Shown here: piece by piece, positions 45,855 through 53,678 of the stretch
Layout of the letters: the number at the start of each line of letters is the position of its first letter
Position numbering within the stretch: the stretch's first letter is position 1
Origin: an uncultured Xylophilus sp.
Lineage (GTDB): Bacteria; Pseudomonadota; Gammaproteobacteria; Burkholderiales; Burkholderiaceae_C
DNA: 55,582 nt
Assembly: GCA_913776965.1 (NCBI GenBank)
Contig: CAJYQL010000060.1
Coordinates: 1-55,582, forward strand
Reading direction: 5' to 3'
Notes under the pieces: model-generated
What the model was told of the DNA's origin: nothing
Database searches by the model: none
Seen by the model: the letters and a program-made list of their open reading frames with translations, nothing else
Made by a program: the position numbers and the translations under genes

Positions 45855-47927
45855 TCAGGCGCTCTGCAGCGGCCGGGTGCGGATGCTGCCGGGCACGATT
45901 TTCGCGCCGAAATCGCGCACCATCTGTTGCACCAGCGGGTCGTTCTCGACCAGCTCCTCGGCCTGCCGCTGGCGGGCCGCGGCGGCAGCGGCGTTGCGGC
46001 GCGCCGGCGTGTCGCCAACGGTGCCGATCTCGATGGTGATCGCCTCGGCATGGCCGGCGGCTTCGAGCGCGGTGCGCAGCCGCTCGCGGCTGACCGGCTG
46101 GTTGAGCGATTCGCGCTCGATCCGCAGCACCCAGTGCCGGCCGTCGCGGCGCACCAGCTCGGATTGCAGTGCCAGCTCGCGGACCAGCGCGGTGATCGCC
46201 TCGGCCACGATCAGCCCGGTCACGGTGCCGTGCCAGAAGGCGCCCTCTTCCGTCGGCTCGAAGGTGACCGGCGGAGGACGCACCGCGCCGCCGGGACGGG
46301 GCCGAAGACGCTCGCCGGGCTCGGGCTGCTCGCGCACCGGCACCGCTACGATTTCAGTAGCATCCTGCGCAGAGGGGACGGGCGCTGCAGCCGCTTTTAG
46401 TGCTGAAACCGGGCTGCGGACCGGCAAGGCGGCGAGCGCCGGCGGCAGGGACGAGACGCGGTCGCTGTCGCGCGGATCCGGTTCCGGGAACGGCGGCTCC
46501 TCCGGCGCGGGCTGCGGGGCCGGGCGGGCCGGTGCGGCAGGTGCGACCGCGGGCGGCGTCGGCGCGAGTCGGACAGGCACCGGATCGGCCGGCGGCGCGG
46601 GCGGCAGCGCGATTTCGCCGTCGCCGTCCGGATCGATGCCGGTTTCGGGCGGTTCGGCCTGAGGTTCCGGCGGTGCCACCGGAGCTGGAGCCGGTGCCGC
46701 GACCTGCGCCACCCGCGGCACCGCCGCAGCGGCCGGCGATGCAGCGCGTTCCGGCGGCACCGGGGCCGCCATCGGCCGCGGTTCAGCCGCCGTCAGTGTT
46801 TTTTTTTCCAGCGAAGCCGCCTGTGCGGCCGGCTTGAACGCCAGCAGCCGCAGCAGCACCATCGTCAGCGCCGCATATTCGTCGGGCGCGAGGCCGAGCT
46901 CGTTGCGGCCGTGCAGGCAGATGCTGTAGAGCAGCTGCGTCTCGTCGGGCGGCAGGTGGGCGGCCAGGCGCGCCATCTCGGCGGCTTCCGCATCGTCGGA
47001 TGCGTCGGCGCGCTGCGGCACCGCCTGCAGCACCGCCATGCGCTGCAGCACCGCCGCCATGTCTTCCAGGGTGGACGCGGCCGACAGGCCGTGCAACCGC
47101 AGCGCCTCCGACGTCTCGACCACCGTGCGGCCGTCGCCGTCGGCCAGTGCGCCGATCAGGCGGAAGACATGCGACCGGTCGGCGCTGCCGAGCATCTGGC
47201 GCACCGGCGCTTCCTCGATCCGGCCGTTGCCGAAGGCGATCGCCTGGTCGGTGAGCGACAGTGCGTCGCGCATCGAGCCGCGCGCGGCCCGGGCGATCAG
47301 GCGCAGCGCCTGCGTCTCGGCCGGCACCTGCTCGTTGCCGAGCACCGCGGCCAGGTGCTGCTCGACCGTTTCGGGCGCCATCGGCCGCAGGTTGAACTGC
47401 AGGCAGCGCGACAGCACCGTGACCGGCACCTTCTGCGGGTCGGTCGTCGCCAGCACGAACTTCAGGTATTCGGGCGGCTCCTCCAGCGTCTTCAGCATCG
47501 CGTTGAAGGCGGTGTTGGTCAGCATGTGCACTTCGTCGATCATGAAGACCTTGAAGCGGCCCTGGACCGGCTTGTAGACCGCCTGCTCCAGCAGCGACTG
47601 GACCTCGTCCACCCCCCGGTTGGAGGCGGCGTCGAGTTCGGTGTAGTCGACGAAGCGGCCGGCGTCGATGTCACGGCAGGCGTCGCACACGCCGCAGGGC
47701 TCGGCGGTGATGCCGCCCTGCCCGTCCGGGCCGGTGCAGTTGAGCGCCTTGGCCAGGATCCGAGAGACGGTGGTCTTGCCGACGCCGCGGGTGCCGGTGA
47801 ACAGGTAGGCATGGTGCAGCCGCTGCGTCTGCAGGGCGTTGGTCAGGGCCTGCACCACGTGCTCCTGGCCCACCATCTCCGAGAAGTTCCGGGAGCGGTA
47901 TTTGCGGGCGAGCACGAGATAGGACAT
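45855..47927 (-). CDS. dnaX: DNA polymerase III subunit tau (and probably gamma)
   Basis: A 690-residue clamp-loader ATPase. Domain I has Walker [20 protein letters not shown] (~residues 43-61), the zinc Cys cluster CTGPDG...CGVCDAC (~64-82), Walker [11 protein letters not shown] (DExH), and SRC at TVLSRCLQF. Domain III ends near residue 370. Just after it, codons 374-377 contain nine A in a row, a slippage site (see separate entry). Residues ~377-560 are a Pro/Ala linker that includes repeat copy G; the C-terminal ~120 residues are the tau-specific domain binding the polymerase. A TAAAAT box sits 6 bases before the ATG; no Shine-Dalgarno. Confidence 0.96.
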   Translation of the reverse strand: MSYLVLARKYRSRNFSEMVGQEHVVQALTNALQTQRLHHAYLFTGTRGVGKTTVSRILAKALNCTGPDGQGGITAEPCGVCDACRDIDAGRFVDYTELDAASNRGVDEVQSLLEQAVYKPVQGRFKVFMIDEVHMLTNTAFNAMLKTLEEPPEYLKFVLATTDPQKVPVTVLSRCLQFNLRPMAPETVEQHLAAVLGNEQVPAETQALRLIARAARGSMRDALSLTDQAIAFGNGRIEEAPVRQMLGSADRSHVFRLIGALADGDGRTVVETSEALRLHGLSAASTLEDMAAVLQRMAVLQAVPQRADASDDAEAAEMARLAAHLPPDETQLLYSICLHGRNELGLAPDEYAALTMVLLRLLAFKPAAQAASLEKKTLTAAEPRPMAAPVPPERAASPAAAAVPRVAQVAAPAPAPVAPPEPQAEPPETGIDPDGDGEIALPPAPPADPVPVRLAPTPPAVAPAAPARPAPQPAPEEPPFPEPDPRDSDRVSSLPPALAALPVRSPVSALKAAAAPVPSAQDATEIVAVPVREQPEPGERLRPRPGGAVRPPPVTFEPTEEGAFWHGTVTGLIVAEAITALVRELALQSELVRRDGRHWVLRIERESLNQPVSRERLRTALEAAGHAEAITIEIGTVGDTPARRNAAAAAARQRQAEELVENDPLVQQMVRDFGAKIVPGSIRTRPLQSA
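46345..46400 (+). repeat. Dispersed two-hairpin repeat, copy G (inside dnaX)
   Basis: GCTACGATTTCAGTAGC (46345-46361), ATC, then CTGCGCAGAGGGGACGGGCGC and a diverged tail ending CTTTTAG. It is read antisense as residues ~510-528 of DnaX ([12 protein letters not shown]) in the flexible linker. Confidence 0.7.
46799..46807 (-). promoter_or_regulatory. A9 slippage/frameshift site in dnaX
   Basis: The coding strand reads GAA AAA AAA ACA at codons 374-377, nine A in otherwise very GC-rich DNA. One extra A (or a -1 ribosomal shift) leads after N-T-D-G-G to TGA (product 381 aa). One A lost gives His then TGA (377 aa). Both end just past domain III, like gamma. A short GCGG-CTGAA-CCGC stem follows. 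Confidence 0.75.
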
Positions 47928-47984
47928 CGCGCCATTTTACGGACCGGCCCGGGCCGGAACCTGCGGCGCGGATAATCCCGGCCC

Positions 47985-49106
47985 ATGAAATCTCCCGCTG
48001 CCTCTCCCGACACGCTGAGCTACGACCAGGCCGGCGTCAACTACGACCTGATCGACCCGCTGAAGGTGAGCGCCCAGCGCGCCGCCGCCGCCACCGCCGT
48101 CCACCTGGGCGGCCACGGTTTCACCGAGGTTGCCGCCTCGCGCGGAGAATCGGCCTACGTGGTGGACGTCGGGCCGTTCTACTTGGCGAGCATCGTCGAA
48201 TGCCTGGGCAGCAAGGTGCTGGTGGCCGACGCGATGGCCGAACTGACCGGCAAGAGCTATTACGAAGGCATCGCCCAGGACACGATCGCGATGGCGGTGA
48301 ACGACCTGATCACCGTCGGCGCGACGCCGCTGGTGGTGCAGGCCTACTGGGCCGCCGGCGGCAGCGACTGGTTCGGCGACGCCCAGCGCGCCCAGGCGCT
48401 GGTAGCGGGCTGGAAGAAGGCCTGCGACATCTGCGGCGTGGCCTGGGGCGGTGGCGAGACGCCGGCGCTCGCCGGCATCGTCGAGGGCGGCCGGATCGAC
48501 CTGGCGGCGTCGTGCACCGGCATCATCAACCCCAAGAGCCGGCTGTCGGTCGGCGACGACCTGGCGCCGGGCGACAAGATCGTGCTGCTCGCCTCCAGCG
48601 GTATCCACGCCAACGGCCTGAGCCTGGCGCGCAAGCTGGTCGAGCGGCTGCCGAACGGCTACCTGACCGAAGTGGCGCCCGGCCTCACCTACGGCGAAGC
48701 GCTGCTGGCCCCCACGGTCCTGTATTCGCCGGTGACCGAAGCGCTGTGGAAAGCCGGCATCGCGCCGAAATACAACGCCAACATCACCGGCCACGGCTGG
48801 CGCAAGCTGCTGCGCCACCCGTCGGCGATGACCTACCGGATCGACACCGTGCCCGAGGTCACGCCGGTGCTGCGCTTCATCCAGCAGCATGCGAAGCAAG
48901 ACGACCGGGAGGCCTACGGCACCTTCAACATGGGCGCCGGTTTCGCGCTGTTCGTGCGGCCCGAAGACGCCGACCGCACCGTCGCAGTCGCTGAGGCGCA
49001 GGGCGTAAAGGCGATCATCGCCGGCACGGTTGAGGCAGGCCCGAAGCAGGTGGTGATCGAACCGCTGGGCATCACCTTCGGCAACGAGGATTTGCAGCTG
49101 CGCTGA
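47985..49106 (+). CDS. PurM-like AIR synthase-related protein
   Basis: A 373-residue protein of the PurM superfamily. The N-terminal domain has MAVNDLITVGATPLVVQAYW (the ND metal/ATP loop) and the C-terminal part GDKIVLLASSGIHANGLSLARKL and GTFNMGAGFALFV. The canonical PurM motif DGVGTK is not present; the aligned place reads IVECLGSKVLVADAM. It is also longer than typical PurM (~345 aa). It may be a genuine cyclo-ligase variant or a paralog with another phospho-substrate; annotation as purM should be treated with caution. GATAAT lies 8 bases before the ATG. Divergent from dnaX. Confidence 0.8.
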   Translation: MKSPAASPDTLSYDQAGVNYDLIDPLKVSAQRAAAATAVHLGGHGFTEVAASRGESAYVVDVGPFYLASIVECLGSKVLVADAMAELTGKSYYEGIAQDTIAMAVNDLITVGATPLVVQAYWAAGGSDWFGDAQRAQALVAGWKKACDICGVAWGGGETPALAGIVEGGRIDLAASCTGIINPKSRLSVGDDLAPGDKIVLLASSGIHANGLSLARKLVERLPNGYLTEVAPGLTYGEALLAPTVLYSPVTEALWKAGIAPKYNANITGHGWRKLLRHPSAMTYRIDTVPEVTPVLRFIQQHAKQDDREAYGTFNMGAGFALFVRPEDADRTVAVAEAQGVKAIIAGTVEAGPKQVVIEPLGITFGNEDLQLR

Positions 49107-49129
49107 CCGGCCGCGCAGCGGCGCTCGCA

Positions 49130-49135
49130 TACAAT
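49130..49135 (+). promoter_or_regulatory. -10 box for 4.5S RNA
   Basis: TACAAT placed 6-7 bases before the predicted RNA 5' end (about 49142), right after the PurM-like stop codon. A -35 is not obvious. Confidence 0.5.
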
Positions 49136-49140
49136 CGCCG

Positions 49141-49238
49141 CTGACGGGCCTCCCTGCATGGGGAAGCGGCCAACCGGGTCAGGTGGGGAACCAAGCAGCC
49201 CTAACCGTGGAGCCAGTGCCAGGATCGGGCTCGTCAAC
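49141..49238 (+). ncRNA. ffs: 4.5S RNA of the signal recognition particle
   Basis: The SRP helix-8 core is recognisable: GGTCAGGTGGGGAACCAAGC (Ffh-binding asymmetric and symmetric loops with the tetraloop) followed by AGCCCTAACC. The 5' GACGGGCC and 3' GGGCTCGTC ends can pair, closing a ~95-base hairpin typical of bacterial small SRP RNA. A -10 box precedes it and a strong terminator follows. It pairs with Ffh to target membrane proteins. Confidence 0.92.
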
Positions 49239-49249
49239 CTCATTTCGGA

Positions 49250-49288
49250 AAAAGCCTGCGACCGTGAAGGTCGCAGGCTTTTCTTTTT
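49250..49288 (+). terminator. Rho-independent terminator after 4.5S RNA
   Basis: Long perfect stem: AAAAGCCTGCGACC (49250-49263), loop GTGAA, GGTCGCAGGCTTTT, then CTTTTT. One of the strongest terminators in the window. Confidence 0.95.
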
Positions 49289-49388
49289 GCGCATCCGGAC
49301 CATCCCGCGGTCCGGCCGGACGCTCGTTCGGTAGAGTGGGAAGGCCAGGACCGTTCCTCCCTTGCGCATCTCAGCCTACGGACCCCGG

Positions 49389-50522
49389 ATGACCAGGCCC
49401 GCACCCGACCGCCACGCTTCGACACCGGCCCCTCGTCGCTCCCTTGCGGATCGCATGGTGCGCCGCGCGACCGCATTGCCGGTGGACATGCGCGGACTGA
49501 GGGAGCTGCAGATGGTCGGGATCGCGGCGCAGGCCTTCGGCCTCGTTGCCCTGCTGCTGGCGCTGTACTTCGCGGACCCGGCCTACCGCTACGACCTGCG
49601 GGTGTTCGGCGCCATCGGCAGCCTGTTCGTCAGCGGCCTCTGCGCGGTGCTGTTCGCGAAGACCGCCACGACGATGTTCGTCCTGACGCTGCTGACCCTC
49701 AGCCTGCTGGCCGAAGGGTTCGTCCGCCTGACCGCCCCGAGCGCGCTCGCGGTCGCGTGGTGCCTGGTGCTCGGGGCCGTCTTCTCGCTGGTGATGGCAC
49801 CGATCTTCGCGAGCCTGGTGCAGTACGCCGCGGGCCTCGTGGCGATCTGGGCCGTTTTCAGCCGGGGTCGGGCGCTGTACCTGTCGCCGCAGCACGATCC
49901 TGTCTGGAACGCGATGCTGATCGGCGCGGTGGTGCTGCTGGGCGTGTTCCTCAATATCACCTACTCCGCCTTGCGCGAAGTGGCACACCGGCACCGCCTG
50001 AAGCTCGCGGACATGGCCTACCGGGACGCGCTGACCGGCATCGCCAACCGCCGCAGCCTGATGGAGCGGCTCCGCCGGCTGCACGAGACCGGCGCGCTGC
50101 CGCGGGTGCAGTTGCTGATGCTCGACATCGACGACTTCAAGCCGATCAACGACCGTTTCGGTCACGACCAGGGCGACGCAGTACTGCAGGCGCTCGCCGC
50201 CTGCCTGCACGACCAGGCCGCAGGTGCGTTGGTGGCGCGTCTCGGCGGCGAGGAGTTCGCGGTCCTGCTGGAACAGGGGCCGCCGGACAGCGCGTCGGCG
50301 CTGGCCACGCGGCTGCTGCAGGCTGCGCGCCGCCTGCCCCGGCATCCGGAAGCAACGCCGGAGCCGCTGTGCGGCCCGCTGACGATCAGTATCGGCATCG
50401 CAGCCGGTCGGTCCGGGGACGCGCCGGCCGATCTGCTGCGCCGCTGCGACGGGGCGCTCTATGCCGCCAAGCGCGCCGGCAAGGACCGCTTCGTAGTCGA
50501 TGCGCCGGCGGCCGGTGGCTGA
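49389..50522 (+). CDS. Membrane-anchored GGDEF diguanylate cyclase
   Basis: A 377-residue protein. Residues ~40-205 hold six hydrophobic helices (LFVSGLCAVLFAKTATTMFV, then VAWCLVLGAVFSLVMAPIF and others). The GGDEF domain (~215-370) has MLDIDDFKPINDRFGHDQGD and an intact ARLGGEEFAVLL signature. The RxxD inhibitory site is absent (AAGA at that place), unlike the PAS-GGDEF protein near 3610, so feedback control should differ. The start at 49389 is an ATG; a TTG at 49362 is an alternative. It converges with mqo. Confidence 0.9.
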   Translation: MTRPAPDRHASTPAPRRSLADRMVRRATALPVDMRGLRELQMVGIAAQAFGLVALLLALYFADPAYRYDLRVFGAIGSLFVSGLCAVLFAKTATTMFVLTLLTLSLLAEGFVRLTAPSALAVAWCLVLGAVFSLVMAPIFASLVQYAAGLVAIWAVFSRGRALYLSPQHDPVWNAMLIGAVVLLGVFLNITYSALREVAHRHRLKLADMAYRDALTGIANRRSLMERLRRLHETGALPRVQLLMLDIDDFKPINDRFGHDQGDAVLQALAACLHDQAAGALVARLGGEEFAVLLEQGPPDSASALATRLLQAARRLPRHPEATPEPLCGPLTISIGIAAGRSGDAPADLLRRCDGALYAAKRAGKDRFVVDAPAAGG

Positions 50523-50534
50523 GCCCGAGACCGG

Positions 50535-52142
50535 TCAGCGGGCTGCCAGCGTACCGGGCGCAGGCAGCGCAGGCGGCGTGAGCTGCAGCACCGCACTGGT
50601 GTCCCGCAGCTGCTCGTAGGCGCGGCGCGGATCGTCGCCCAAGCGGCTGCCGTAGTGGGGCACCATCTGCTGCAGCCGCGCCTGCCAGGCGGGCGTGGCC
50701 ATGCGGTCCTTGAAGGCCGAACCCAGCAGTTCCAGCATGATCGGCGCGGCGGTGGACGCGCCGGGCGAGGCCCCGAGCAGCCCGGCCAGCGTGCCGTCAG
50801 CCGTCACCACCATCTCGGTGCCGAGCTTCAGCACGCCGCCCTGCTCCGCGTCGCGCTGGATGATCTGCACCCGCTGGCCGGCCTGCACCAGCTTCCAGTC
50901 CTCCTTGCGGGCCTGCGGCAGGTATTCCCGCAGGGCCTGGAACCGGTCCTCGTCGGACTGCAGCACCTGTCCGACCAGGTACTGCACCAGCGGGAATTCG
51001 TCGATGCCGACCCGCACCATCGGGCCGACGTTGCGCGGCCGGAGGCTGGCGAACAGGTCGGTGTACGCGCCCTCCTTCAGGAACTTGGTCGAAAACGTCG
51101 CGAACGGACCGAACAGCAGCACCTGCCGGCCATCGAGCATGCGGGTGTCGAGGTGGGGCACCGACATCGGCGGCGATCCGACGCCGGCCCGGCCGTAGGC
51201 CTTGGCGAGGTGCCGGGCCGCGAGGTCGGGACGGTCGCTCACCAGGAACGAGCCGCCCACCGGAAACGCGCCGTAGTCGCGCGCCTCGGAAATGCCCGAC
51301 GCCTGCAGCAGCCGCAGTGTGCCGCCCCCGGCACCTACGAAGACGAACTTCGCATCCACCGCCTTGCGCTGCGCGTTGGCGCCGCGGCCCGCATAGGTCA
51401 CCCGCCAGGTGCCGTCGTCGTTGCGTTCGATGTCGCGCACCTCGGTCGAGAGCCGCAGGTCGAAGCCCGGCCGGGTCTGCAGGTGTCGCACGAACTGCCG
51501 GGTGATCTCGCCGAAGTCCACGTCGGTACCCGACGGCGACCAGGTGGCCGCGATCTTCTGCTGCGGATCGCGGCCCTCCATCATTAGTGGCGCCCATTGG
51601 CGGATCTGCACCGGATCGTCGGAATAGCGCATGTCGCGGAACAGCGGATGGGCCTGCAGCGCGGCATGGCGCTGCTTCAGGAAGGCGACGTTGTCCTCGC
51701 CCCACACGACGCTCATGTGCGGCACCGAATGGATGAAGGACCGCGGCTTCTGCAGCACGCCGCGCCGCACCTGCGACGCCCAGAAGCGGCGCGACACCTG
51801 GAAGGCCTCGTTGATCTCCACCGCCTTAACGATCTCGATGCGGCCGTCCTTCTCCGGCGTGTAGTTCAGCTCGGCGAGGCCCGCGTGGCCGGTGCCGGCG
51901 TTGTTCCAGCCGTGTGAGCTTTCCTGAGCCACCGCGTCGAGCCGCTCGACCATCAGCATCGACCACTGCGGCTCCAGCTCCTTCAGCATGACGCCGAGGG
52001 TGGCGCTCATGATGCCGCCGCCCACCAACAGCACGTCGACCCGCGGCGTCGCCGCGGGAGGTGCCGCCTGCGCGCCGGCCGGCAGCAGGCCCATCACCCA
52101 TATCAGCGCGACGGCCGCGCGGCTCCAGAACGACAACGCCAT
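50535..52142 (-). CDS. mqo: Malate:quinone oxidoreductase with an N-terminal signal peptide
   Basis: A 535-residue FAD enzyme oxidising malate to oxaloacetate with quinone as acceptor. FAD motif [20 protein letters not shown] (~residues 38-57), then [20 protein letters not shown] and [13 protein letters not shown] are Mqo signatures. Before them is a hydrophobic leader, [21 protein letters not shown], that looks like a Sec signal peptide with an AQA cleavage site; standard Mqo lacks one. AGGAGG lies four bases before ATG 52142, which fixes this start. The mature enzyme may face the periplasm. Confidence 0.92.
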   Translation of the reverse strand: MALSFWSRAAVALIWVMGLLPAGAQAAPPAATPRVDVLLVGGGIMSATLGVMLKELEPQWSMLMVERLDAVAQESSHGWNNAGTGHAGLAELNYTPEKDGRIEIVKAVEINEAFQVSRRFWASQVRRGVLQKPRSFIHSVPHMSVVWGEDNVAFLKQRHAALQAHPLFRDMRYSDDPVQIRQWAPLMMEGRDPQQKIAATWSPSGTDVDFGEITRQFVRHLQTRPGFDLRLSTEVRDIERNDDGTWRVTYAGRGANAQRKAVDAKFVFVGAGGGTLRLLQASGISEARDYGAFPVGGSFLVSDRPDLAARHLAKAYGRAGVGSPPMSVPHLDTRMLDGRQVLLFGPFATFSTKFLKEGAYTDLFASLRPRNVGPMVRVGIDEFPLVQYLVGQVLQSDEDRFQALREYLPQARKEDWKLVQAGQRVQIIQRDAEQGGVLKLGTEMVVTADGTLAGLLGASPGASTAAPIMLELLGSAFKDRMATPAWQARLQQMVPHYGSRLGDDPRRAYEQLRDTSAVLQLTPPALPAPGTLAAR

Positions 52143-52254
52143 CGAGGCCTCCTGCATCACTCCACCCCGATCCCCGTGCCGGAATGCGGGCGCATTCTAG
52201 GAGCGCGGTGCCCGCCGCCGGGCCGATGCCCCCCGCGGCTGCAGGCGGTAACCG

Positions 52255-53655
52255 TCAGGCAGCGGGCGCGAGATAGTCGGCGACGCCCTGCGCGGCCGCC
52301 ACGCCGCTCGCCATGCAGGCGGTGAGCAGATAGCCGCCGGTCGGCGCCTCCCAGTCGAGCATCTCGCCCGCGCAGAAGACGCCCGGCAGCGCCGCCAGCA
52401 TGCCGCGCGCATCCAGCGCCTCGAACGGCACGCCACCGGCGCTGCTGATCGCCTCGGCCAGCGGGCGCGGTGCGGTCACGGTGATCGGCAGCGCCTTGAT
52501 CGCCGCAGCCAGCACCGCCGGATCGGCCATCGCCTCCTTGCCGAGCCGCTCGTACAGGATGCCGGCCTTGATGCCGTCGATGCCGAGCCGGCTCTTCAGG
52601 TGGCCCGACAGCGACCGGGCGCCGCGCGGATGCCGCACCGCGGCCAGCACCTGCTCGGGCGAACGGTCGGGCAGCAGGTCGAGCTGGAAGGTCGCACTGC
52701 CGCGGGCGGCGATCTCGTCGCGCAGCAGGGCGGATGCGGCGTAGACCAGGCTGCCTTCCACACCGGTGGCGGTCGCGACGAACTCGCCCTTGCGGTCGAA
52801 ACAGCGGCCGTCTTGGGCCTCGAAGTGCAGCGCCACCGACTTGAACGGCTGGCCGGCGAACCGCTCGGCGAAATGCGGCGTCCAGCCCGGCGCCTCGGCC
52901 GGCCCGCGGCCGACCAGGGACTGCAGGAATTCGCGACGGCTCTCGGGCGCGTCTGCATCGCCGCCGCCGCCGGCGCGTGCAGCGACGTCGAAACCGCAGT
53001 TGGCCGGCACCAGCGGCAGCACCGGCACACCGCGGGCCTCCAGCAGCGGCACCCAGGCGCCGTCGGAACCGAGCCGCGGCCAGCTGCCGCCGCCGAGCGC
53101 CAGCACCGTGGCGGCCGGGCGCACCGCCGCCTCGCCCGCCGGCGTGGCGAAGCGCAGCGCACCGTCGCCGGTCCAGCCGAGCCAGCGGTGCCACATGTGG
53201 AACTGCACGCCCGCCGCCCGCAGCCGGTGCAGCCAGGCGCGCAGCAGCGGCGCGGCCTTCATGTCGGTCGGGAACACCCGGTCGGAACTGCCGACGAAGG
53301 TGGCGATGCCCAGCCCCTCGGCCCAGGCCCGCACCTCGGCCGCGCCGAAGCGCTGCAGCCACGGAGCGACGGCATCGCGGCGCGCGCCGTAGCGGCCGAC
53401 GAAGCGTTCGACCGGTTCGGCATGGGTCAGGTTCAGGCCCCCGCGCCCGGCCAGCAGGAACTTGCGGCCGACCGAGGCCATCGCGTCGTACACGTGCACC
53501 GCATGGCCGGCGGCGGACAGCACTTCGGCCGCCATCAGGCCGGCCGGGCCGGCGCCGACGATCGCGACGGCAGAGACTCCGGTGGATGCCGCGGCGTGCG
53601 AGGCGGTGGGAAGGACGGACGGCGGCGGGACGGATGCGACGAAATCGGAAGACAT
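52255..53655 (-). CDS. TIGR03862-type flavoprotein (HI0933/BaiN-like)
   Basis: A 466-residue FAD protein. GAGPAGLMAAEVLSAAGHAV (~residues 34-53) is the dinucleotide fold; GRKFLLAGRGGLNLTHAEP is the HI0933-family signature; the end has GVFCAGEMLDWEAPTGGYLL. It lacks the large middle insertion typical of longer family members only in part, so TIGR03862 (PP_4765-like) fits best. Its substrate is unknown. It follows the helicase gene after 23 bases on the same strand. Confidence 0.88.
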   Translation of the reverse strand: MSSDFVASVPPPSVLPTASHAAASTGVSAVAIVGAGPAGLMAAEVLSAAGHAVHVYDAMASVGRKFLLAGRGGLNLTHAEPVERFVGRYGARRDAVAPWLQRFGAAEVRAWAEGLGIATFVGSSDRVFPTDMKAAPLLRAWLHRLRAAGVQFHMWHRWLGWTGDGALRFATPAGEAAVRPAATVLALGGGSWPRLGSDGAWVPLLEARGVPVLPLVPANCGFDVAARAGGGGDADAPESRREFLQSLVGRGPAEAPGWTPHFAERFAGQPFKSVALHFEAQDGRCFDRKGEFVATATGVEGSLVYAASALLRDEIAARGSATFQLDLLPDRSPEQVLAAVRHPRGARSLSGHLKSRLGIDGIKAGILYERLGKEAMADPAVLAAAIKALPITVTAPRPLAEAISSAGGVPFEALDARGMLAALPGVFCAGEMLDWEAPTGGYLLTACMASGVAAAQGVADYLAPAA

Positions 53656-53678
53656 GGGCAGCAGGAACGGAAAAGTCG

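Noticed and set aside
47944-47957. Perfect palindrome CCGGCCCGGGCCGG between dnaX and the PurM-like gene as an operator
   Set aside because: Pure G+C palindromes are expected by chance at this composition, and nothing else supports regulator binding.
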